Source: Chrysochromulina parva
Taxonomy: Eukaryota; Haptophyta; Prymnesiales; Chrysochromulinaceae
Direction of reading: 5' to 3'
DNA length: 16,406 bases
Assembly: GCA_002887195.1 (NCBI GenBank)
Contig: PJAB01001203.1
Span: 1-16,406 of the forward strand
This document shows positions 1 to 5,530 of the stretch, one piece after another. The notes beneath the pieces were generated by a model. It was not told the origin of the DNA, ran no database searches, and worked only from the letters and a program-made list of their open reading frames with translations. Made by a program: the position numbers and the translations under genes. The first letter of the stretch is position 1, and each line of letters begins with the position of its first letter.

Positions 1-214
1 CAAGTGAGGGACCCACAAATTTCCGAGTGTAATACCTAGTGCTTACCAACGTAGGGAGCACAGATTCCAGAATACAGAGCGCAGTTTCTATTTCCGCTCC
101 TGTACTCACGTGAAGCCTAAACGAGCGCTGTGTGAACGAAAAGTTCTTTCTTTCTTCAGTCTGTCTTCAGTCCGGCGTGACCGAGCACGCGTCGCACGCG
201 TCAAGACATTCCGC
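1..214. other. 5' flank of riboflavin synthase
   Basis: This stretch precedes the first in-frame ATG of the riboflavin synthase. The same reading frame is open from the TGA at 5-7 onwards but has no ATG before 215. It is therefore probably promoter and 5' leader, although an upstream exon joining this frame cannot be excluded. I see no convincing TATA box and no RNA gene. Confidence 0.4.
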
Positions 215-1006
215 ATGACGCCGCCTCGCGTATCGATTATGCTGCTGGCACTCGCGCGGGCCGTTGGCGGATTGCACGCAGCGGCTCCACGCATCGTCGT
301 GCCTCTGCTTGCTGGACGTGCGGCGGTTGCAAAGGCCATGTTCAGCGGCATCGTCGAGGAGATGGGCAAGGTGAGCAAGCTTGACAAGGTGCCTCGGTTG
401 AAGCAGTGGGACGGCACGGTTGGCGAGGGCTGGGAGCTCGAGGTGGAGGCAACCGTCGCGCTCGAGGGAGCCTCCCTTGGCTGCAGCATCGCCGTCAACG
501 GCGTGTGCCTCACGGTGACTGAGTTCGACAAGCACAAGTTCAAAGTGGGCCTTGCACCTGAGACGATCAGGCGCACCAATCTGGAGAGGCTGGTGCCAGG
601 CGATCCGGTCAACGTCGAGCGCGCGCTGCCTGCCGACGGGCGCAACAGCGGCCACTTTGTGCAGGGCCACGTGGACGACATAGGTATCATTGAGGAGTTG
701 CGGCCTGACGGCGACTCACTGTGGGTGCGTGTGCGGCCGCCGGCGCGGCTTATGCCGTACATTGTGCCCAAGGGCTTCATCGCCATCGATGGGACGAGCC
801 TCACCGTGTGCAACGTGAACGCGGCCGAGGGCTGGTTTGACTTCATGCTCATTGCGTTTACGCAGCAGAAGGTGGTTATCCCGAAGAAGGCAGTGGGCGA
901 TGCCGTCAACCTAGAGGTCGATGTGCTGGCTAAGTACGTGGAGCAGGGCCTCAAGGCCGTCACCGCGCGCCTCGATGCGCTCGAGGCCAAGCTCGCCAAG
1001 CAGTAG
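215..1006 (+). CDS. Riboflavin synthase (alpha chain) with N-terminal targeting extension
   Basis: This enzyme dismutates two 6,7-dimethyl-8-ribityllumazine molecules into riboflavin and a pyrimidinedione, the last step of vitamin B2 synthesis. From ATG 215 the product is 263 residues. The two lumazine-binding repeats start at the classic MFSGIVEE (residue 42). The first contains AVNGVCLTVT. The linker carries GHFVQGHVD (146-154). The second has AIDGTSLTV (190-198) and ends with NLEVDVLAKYVEQ near 234-244, matching the usual C-terminal motif. The core of about 222 residues is normal family length. The extra 41 residues are rich in Ala, Leu, Val and Arg with no acidic residue. Starting at the second ATG (239) they begin MLLALARAVGGLHAAAP, like a signal peptide followed by a short transit peptide, so plastid import is my inference; mitochondrial import is possible. 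The open frame runs further upstream (GTG at 110) but without an ATG. Confidence 0.93.
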   Translation: MTPPRVSIMLLALARAVGGLHAAAPRIVVPLLAGRAAVAKAMFSGIVEEMGKVSKLDKVPRLKQWDGTVGEGWELEVEATVALEGASLGCSIAVNGVCLTVTEFDKHKFKVGLAPETIRRTNLERLVPGDPVNVERALPADGRNSGHFVQGHVDDIGIIEELRPDGDSLWVRVRPPARLMPYIVPKGFIAIDGTSLTVCNVNAAEGWFDFMLIAFTQQKVVIPKKAVGDAVNLEVDVLAKYVEQGLKAVTARLDALEAKLAKQ

Positions 1007-1578
1007 GTGGTCACGCTGTGTACACACCTGGTAATCGCTGCGTACACACCTGGTAATCATGCCTCGGACCTGCGCGTGAACGCTGCAGCCGTACTTCAGT
1101 CTTCACCGACAACGCTGCCACATGATACGGTTGGTGCGTGGCGTCGGCCCGAGACCCCTCGAAGATGTGGGCGACTCGTTTCGCAACGAGTGGTACTGAA
1201 GAGAGCAGGTGGAGAGATTTTCGCGGAGCTGTTCTCGGATGCGTTACGTGTGGTCGTGTTGAAGTGATGTGTGATGTGTCCTGTCGGTTTTCTACTTTTC
1301 TTGTCGCCGTTGAGGTGAGTCCGCTCATGGTGGGCATGGGGCGAAACCTGATCTCGCCCAAAATCACTGAAGGTGTTCTGACGAGACTCGAACCAAATGT
1401 GTCCCCTGCTCCCATCGAGTTCTAGCTCAAAACTTTCAGAATCGAACGTGCAAATCCCATACTCATCTCAAGTTCACAAATACCAACCCATACCCTACTG
1501 TACCCCAGCTCTGTGTGAAACGGCTCCGGAGCTTGCGGACCCGAGATGGCACCAACTCACAGTTGAAAAGGTCTTGCC
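1007..1578. other. Intergenic region between riboflavin synthase and the glycosyltransferase
   Basis: No gene is supported here; the short frames on both strands resemble no family. It holds a 22-bp tandem duplication just after the riboflavin synthase stop. It also holds a perfect 7-bp stem with a 4-nt loop at 1174-1191 (ACTCGTT/AACGAGT). The second half is less GC-rich than the coding DNA, as expected for a 3' UTR followed by a promoter. Confidence 0.5.
1015..1058. repeat. Two-copy 22-bp tandem repeat
   Basis: The units 1015-1036 and 1037-1058 are identical except at one position (T1019 versus C1041). Both contain GTACACACCTGGTAATC. The repeat begins 8 bp after the riboflavin synthase stop codon, so it probably lies in the 3' UTR. 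It looks like a recent local duplication; no function is evident. Confidence 0.85.
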
Positions 1579-1585
1579 TATATAT
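1579..1585 (+). promoter_or_regulatory. Candidate TATA box of the GT61 gene
   Basis: TATATAT stands in an AT-rich patch 53-59 bp upstream of the ATG at 1638. A start of transcription about 30 bp downstream would give a leader of roughly 25-30 nt. It is the best TATA match in the window in a position that makes sense, but it rests on the motif alone. Confidence 0.35.
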
Positions 1586-1637
1586 TCCTCTTCCCGCATT
1601 CCAAATTTTACCCTTCTGAGTGCGAGCGCAATCGAGA

Positions 1638-3146
1638 ATGGCCGCCGCATCGTCGGGGGAGAGAATGGCCTGCGCTCCGCCCATCGACGTCTGCAGCGCG
1701 CGCCGGTGCAACGGGACGCGCTGCAGGCTGCTAACAGACGTATGCATCGTGAATGAGACCATCCACCACCGACCGCAGCGCGGTGGTCCGTGGATGCCGA
1801 TCAGCGCCACGGCGAGGGTGCCCTGGAACTCACACCACATCCTGCGCTTGGACGAGCTCAACGCCGATAGCCACCCACAGCTTCCGGCCGATCTCGGGGC
1901 GCTCAAGATGCAAGACACTTCGTGTGCGCCACCAGTGGCCTTCGTGCCCGTCTGGTCGCTTAATTACGGAGAAACATTCTTGAGCACCATCGTGCCACTA
2001 TTTGAAATGGAGCAGCACGGCGTCGTCGCCCCGAAGCGTGCGACGCAGCTGATCGTGGACGTCATGCACAAGCACATGCACGCGAAATGCCGTTCCAACA
2101 TGAATACGCCCTGCCACACACCTCGCTGGTTCCAAGTCCTGGTCGATCACGTGTCTCCCGTCACTTTCATGCATGAGCTCGCGCCCGCGTGTGGCGGCGA
2201 TTCGTTCTCGACGACCCCATGCGTGCCGCGCTGCTTTACCCACCTCCGCTACTGCACGCTGCGCTCGATATTTGACCGGCAGCCGCAGAGACTCGACGTC
2301 TGGCACGAGGCACAGAAGCTCGCCGTCCGCGTGCTCTCTCGGCAAGACCACTCCGCATCCTTCGCGGTCACGGCCACGGCCTCGGCGAGCGCAGACGCTG
2401 CTGGCGACGAGGCGAGCGGGGCCCTGGCAACCATCGCCGACCTGGACGGCAGCGGGCGACGGCGCACCGTCCTCAGAGTTCTCATCGAACGGCGCGTGGG
2501 CCATGGTATGTCAGGGCGCACGTTTGCCAACGCGAACAGTCTGGTCGAGCACTGCGCGGAGTTTGCGCGGCGGCGCGAGTACGTCCACCGTGGCGACGAG
2601 CAGCAGAAGCAGCCGCTCGAGCTCGGGGTGGTGCTCGAATGCACCTTGCATGAGTTTGGCAGGGCAGGCCTCGCGGAGGATCTGCGGCGTGTGCGCGCCG
2701 TCGACGTCCTAGTAGGCATGCACGGGGCGGGCCTCACCAACGCGTTCTTCATGCGCCGCCGCTCGGCATTGATCGAGGTGCGACCATATGGCTTCGATGG
2801 GACGTGGCCTGACTCGTACTATCGCAACATCTTGAGACTCACGCCCACGCCAAAAATCTACCACATGGCCTTATCTATAGGCTCGCCCGAGCTCTGCCAC
2901 CCGTCACACAATGGCTACGCCATCAGCATACAGACTGCGAGTATGGCGAAGAGGTGCACGCTCCCGTGGCTTGCGCTGCTGCGCGCGCTGCGCATGGTTG
3001 CATGGTGGCGGCAGCCAGGCTACGGGCTGCGGCCCGAGTTGACGTCCGATCAGCGATACATACAGGGCTCGTGGGCGTCCAAGAACATCTGGGCCTACCT
3101 GGACGACCTCGAGGAGCCCAACAGCACCTCATTCAGCGGTAGATAG
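1638..3146 (+). CDS. GT61-family (DUF563) glycosyltransferase
   Basis: The 502-residue product matches the GT61 family (plant xylosyl/arabinosyltransferases, EOGT, POMGNT2), which transfers sugars from nucleotide sugars to glycans or proteins in the secretory pathway. The signature DVLVGMHGAGLTNAFFM lies at 356-372, followed by ALIEVRPYG and WPDSYYRNILR (about 377-400). An upstream NYGETFLSTIVPLF (109-122) fits the family's N-terminal conserved block. VLRVLIERR near 279-287 followed by NANSLVE matches the strand-Arg-Asn region before the signature. An Ala/Ser-rich low-complexity insert sits near 238-260. ATG 1638 has A at -3 and G at +4; the GTG at 1620 directly follows an in-frame TGA. Oddly, no signal anchor is visible at the N terminus, unlike Golgi members. 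The sugar donor and acceptor cannot be inferred. The gene converges with the EF-hand gene, 91 bp away. Confidence 0.85.
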   Translation: MAAASSGERMACAPPIDVCSARRCNGTRCRLLTDVCIVNETIHHRPQRGGPWMPISATARVPWNSHHILRLDELNADSHPQLPADLGALKMQDTSCAPPVAFVPVWSLNYGETFLSTIVPLFEMEQHGVVAPKRATQLIVDVMHKHMHAKCRSNMNTPCHTPRWFQVLVDHVSPVTFMHELAPACGGDSFSTTPCVPRCFTHLRYCTLRSIFDRQPQRLDVWHEAQKLAVRVLSRQDHSASFAVTATASASADAAGDEASGALATIADLDGSGRRRTVLRVLIERRVGHGMSGRTFANANSLVEHCAEFARRREYVHRGDEQQKQPLELGVVLECTLHEFGRAGLAEDLRRVRAVDVLVGMHGAGLTNAFFMRRRSALIEVRPYGFDGTWPDSYYRNILRLTPTPKIYHMALSIGSPELCHPSHNGYAISIQTASMAKRCTLPWLALLRALRMVAWWRQPGYGLRPELTSDQRYIQGSWASKNIWAYLDDLEEPNSTSFSGR

Positions 3147-3237
3147 TCACGGAAGCGCTGCAGTCACTCAGTCTTCGTGGCGGTTGTGCAGGATGTGCAC
3201 GATTTGCAGCGCGATGCCGCGCGATTTCCTGTGAACG
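3147..3237. other. Convergent 3' gap
   Basis: Only 91 bp separate the stop codons of the GT61 gene (+) and the EF-hand gene (-), so both 3' UTRs must be short or overlap as antisense ends. No polyadenylation motif is convincing. Confidence 0.5.
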
Positions 3238-4422
3238 TTAGTCAAAAGGGTAATAGACTCTGTTTGCCTCTTTGCCCCACTGCGAGGGTGAACCGGATGG
3301 CCCATTGAACCGCACACCACGGTCGCGCTCAAGAAGCCGAAGGGCTCGCAGAATCCACTTCCAACCGCGGACGATCAGACGCAAGATGTCTGGGATGAGA
3401 AAGCGGCGCGCCTGCTTGTGGTCGAAGATCGCACCACCCTCCTGTCCTTTTCGCCGCAATATCTTCATCTTTGACAGCGATGCGGACGGCCCGGGCCACA
3501 TGCCAGTCATCATCTGGAGGAACTCGCGGAGCTCGATGCAGCCCGAACCGTCCGAGTCATTGTCCGTGATCATCTTGTGGAGCTCCTCCTCGTGGACTCC
3601 AACGCCGAGGGCGCGCATGGCGGCCTCGAGCTCACGGTACTCAATCGAGTCGGATTGGTCCGTGTCGAACAGCATGTTGAACGACTCACGGATCTCCTCA
3701 ACCTGCTCCTCGGAGAGCCCAGGCTCCATGGCCTTGCGGCCAGCATGAGGTGTTCCGTGAGCAAGGTGAGGCGAATTGACAGCGGGTTGCTGGACAGGCA
3801 GACGTCGGCCAGTCTTGGAGCTCGACGACATGCGCGACATGAGAATTGCAGCTCGACGGCATGAGCGAGGTCGCTCTGTCAGATCCTCAGCTGGGCAGCT
3901 GCCAGCATCGTCTGCCGACTTGTTGAGCAAAGCTGCCCAAGGATCGGTGGACCCGTCCGTTTGCGAGACGACGAAGCTCGACCGGCATGACTGCGAGCAG
4001 AACGGGTTGTCGAGGGCCATGAAAATGGTGCTCGTCGGTGGCAGCTCCCTCTGGCAGTTGCGACACGCGCACAGTCGGAAGGAGTCGTCCGCATACGATG
4101 TGCGCTGGAGCGCGGCCGCGCCGCTCAGCTTGATGAACCGAGGCGGCTCGCTTGCCGAGCGCGGAAGGTCATCAGCACCAGATTGTGCAACAATCTCGAT
4201 CGCCTCGAGCCCGACCGCACCGCGAGGGTCAGGTTCCTCGCACGTCGCCATCGCAGACAGTTGATCCCGATCAGTATATGTAGACGAAATGCCTTGGCGA
4301 GTTGTCCAAGGGAATGCTCTGAGCCAGACAGATCCCATGGAAGTTGGTGGTGGTCTTCTCCATTGCACACATTGCCATGAAATCAAGGCAACGGCGACTG
4401 CCAGGATCACGATGGACGACAT
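3238..4422 (-). CDS. Membrane-anchored protein with FLZ-like zinc finger and centrin-type EF-hand pair
   Basis: The product has 394 residues from ATG 4422; the frame extends to a GTG at 4509 but has no earlier ATG. Domains in order: a hydrophobic N-terminal anchor (about 3-18, SIVILAVAVALISW); a low-complexity stretch; an FLZ-like (FCS-type, DUF581) zinc finger at about 115-150 with CRNC at 120-123 and FCSQSC at 141-146; a Ser/Arg-rich linker; two EF-hands at about 237-306; and a basic amphipathic tail helix at 338-368. The EF-hand pair resembles the centrin N-lobe (EEQVEEIRESF, AMRALG, EFLQMMT). The loops are 253-264, with Asp at position 6 instead of Gly, and 289-300, which is canonical. 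The helix before loop 1 is one residue longer than in centrin. No C-lobe is present. A calcium-sensing, zinc-finger adaptor on a membrane is my inference; no known protein with this order comes to mind. Confidence 0.72.
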   Translation of the reverse strand: MSSIVILAVAVALISWQCVQWRRPPPTSMGSVWLRAFPWTTRQGISSTYTDRDQLSAMATCEEPDPRGAVGLEAIEIVAQSGADDLPRSASEPPRFIKLSGAAALQRTSYADDSFRLCACRNCQRELPPTSTIFMALDNPFCSQSCRSSFVVSQTDGSTDPWAALLNKSADDAGSCPAEDLTERPRSCRRAAILMSRMSSSSKTGRRLPVQQPAVNSPHLAHGTPHAGRKAMEPGLSEEQVEEIRESFNMLFDTDQSDSIEYRELEAAMRALGVGVHEEELHKMITDNDSDGSGCIELREFLQMMTGMWPGPSASLSKMKILRRKGQEGGAIFDHKQARRFLIPDILRLIVRGWKWILRALRLLERDRGVRFNGPSGSPSQWGKEANRVYYPFD

Positions 4423-4620
4423 GACAACAGGGACTGACTGACTCGCGGGAGACTGTGGAAACCGGCTGTGGAATAAAGCTCCAAGGAATATGAACGTGGT
4501 TATTAACACATCCGGATCGATCGACGCGCCCGGCCGACTACCTCACTGTTGAAGATGAAGAGAGAGTAGGCCATGGTCCCATAACGCCACGCGTAGTATG
4601 TTTGGCCACCTCTGCTCTAT
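4423..4620. promoter_or_regulatory. Upstream region of the EF-hand gene
   Basis: This is the left part of the divergent intergenic region between the EF-hand gene (-) and the lipase gene (+), and must contain the EF-hand gene promoter. No TATA-like box or other known site can be named with confidence. It ends at the left arm of the foldback-like element. Confidence 0.4.
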
Positions 4621-4635
4621 GGCGCCCGGGTTGAC

Positions 4636-4679
4636 GGGGGGTTTCCTATCCTTTTTGGGGGGGGTTTCCTATCGGATAC
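4636..4679 (+). repeat. Left terminal G-tract inverted repeat
   Basis: This is the left copy of the outer arm. A run of six G plus TTTCCTATC is followed by CTTTTT, a run of eight G and again TTTCCTATC. The outer arm is therefore itself a direct duplication of a G-tract/TTTCCTATC unit. The reverse complement is at 5162-5205, differing mainly in the length of the outer G/C run (six versus eight). Confidence 0.85.
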
Positions 4680-5161
4680 GTATCCTGATGTATTTTGATG
4701 TATCCTGCATGTATCCTGATCGTATCTTGATGTGTCCCGTTTATATACATCAAGATACATCAAGATACAACAAGATACATTTGCAGATACGTACCTCTCT
4801 GGATACAATTGAGATACATGTATCTCATTATGTATCCCTCATGTATCGCGCATGTATCCTCCATGTATCCTCGAACCTCTGCAGATACATGTATCTCATA
4901 TGTATCCAGCATGTATCCCGCATGTATCCCACTTACAAGATACATGTATCTTGATGTATCTCATATGTATCCCAAAATGTATCTTGGACTCGTTCGGGAT
5001 ACGTGTAAAATACATGCAAAATATCAGATGTATTCTCTTGGAATGTAACAGGGCATTTAAGATACATTTGAGATACATCAGGATACATAAGGGATACATG
5101 TATCCTTCAGGATACATGCAGGATACATGCAGGATACATCGAAATACATCAGGATTTACGT
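4680..5161. repeat. Helically phased ATGTATC/GATACAT array
   Basis: About forty GTAT or ATAC cores occur here, most with the wider form ATGTATCC or GGATACAT. Start positions of successive GTAT cores at the left end are 4680, 4690, 4700, 4711, 4722, and of ATAC cores near the right end 5112, 5123, 5134, 5144, so the period is 10-11 bp. Orientation runs GTAT, ATAC, GTAT and so on. Several switches sit at perfect palindromes: GAGATACATGTATCTC at 4811-4826, AGATACATGTATCT at 4883-4896, CAAGATACATGTATCTTG at 4936-4953 and GGATACATGTATCC at 5092-5105. All frames through it read as repetitive Met-Tyr/Ile-His-rich peptides and are not taken as genes. Confidence 0.88.
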
Positions 5162-5205
5162 ATCCGATAGGAAACCCCCCCCAAAAAGGATAGGAAACCC
5201 CCCCC
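5162..5205 (-). repeat. Right terminal G-tract inverted repeat
   Basis: This is the inverted partner of 4636-4679: GATAGGAAA, eight C, AAAAAGGATAGGAAA and eight C. The inner C8 matches the left arm's inner G8 exactly. The sequence just outside (TAACCCC) mirrors the GGGTTGA of the left side imperfectly. Confidence 0.85.
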
Positions 5206-5222
5206 TAACCCCTGGCGGGCGC

Positions 5223-5530
5223 CCTCGCCACGTGGGGTCGTTGCCGCAACGCGGCATGTGTGACTTTACATGTCACCTAATGTAGCTTGGCATGGAATTT
5301 AGCCGCCTCTGACTGACGTCTTTCGAGTTCACATGAACGACTTCGGTACACACTGAGTCGACACTGGTCGCAAAATGAGCGAGTCACGGAGTGTGTTAGA
5401 AACCAGACACACATTTCACCTCCTTAGCGGCGCCCCGCTTGCTGGCCTCCTGCCAGTACACCTGTGTTGACCCGTTTGAACTTCACACATTCACATTCAC
5501 ACATTTATACATGCACATGCAAAGAGAAGG
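5223..5530. promoter_or_regulatory. Upstream region of the lipase gene
   Basis: This is the right part of the divergent intergenic region. It contains a perfect 6-bp inverted repeat with one-base spacer at 5239-5251 (CGTTGC-C-GCAACG). Close to the start codon is an A/C-rich stretch with repeated CACATT (about 5481-5520). Two upstream ATGs (5511 and 5517) share a frame that ends at a TGA overlapping the lipase ATG (ATGA at 5531-5534). No clear TATA box is placed at a usable distance. Confidence 0.4.

Larger units (their letters stand above)
4621..5222. mobile_element. Foldback/MITE-like element with long inverted arms of GATACAT repeats
   Basis: The two ends are inverted copies of each other for roughly 90-100 bp. 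Each end has GGCGCCCG, then a G-run, TTTCCTATC, CTTTTT, G8, TTTCCTATCGGATACG, and then several ATGTATCCTG-like units. On the right arm this reads in reverse complement, ending at 5222. Between them is a degenerate array of ATGTATC / GATACAT units spaced 10-12 bp apart, switching orientation many times. No transposase or credible gene lies inside. Long inverted arms made of short tandem repeats recall Drosophila Foldback elements, and the small size with no coding capacity fits a MITE. The best target-duplication candidate is TGGCG (4620-4624 and 5213-5217), which would place the borders slightly inside the GGCGCC ends; it is weak. A non-mobile satellite-like structure is the alternative. Confidence 0.7.

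Noticed and set aside
1174..1191. 7-bp hairpin as a terminator or structured RNA
   Set aside because: A short stem without a U-tract in a eukaryotic intergenic region is expected by chance.
1138..1425. 95-residue frame between riboflavin synthase and the glycosyltransferase
   Set aside because: It depends on a non-ATG start at 1138, and the product has no recognisable domain or membrane segment that would supply a missing anchor.
4680..5161. CRISPR-like or telomere-like array
   Set aside because: Units are short, degenerate and switch strand, with no unique spacers. The TAACCCC at the right end is a single copy, not a telomere repeat.
4598..5193. Several overlapping small frames through the GATACAT array encoding Met-Tyr/Ile-His repeats
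   Set aside because: They follow directly from the 10-11 bp repeat in every frame on both strands, with no conserved start context or domain.
4620..5217. TGGCG as a firm target-site duplication of the element
   Set aside because: Five GC-rich bases at uncertain borders can match by chance, and the inverted GGCGCC ends extend outside it, so it is only noted as a candidate.
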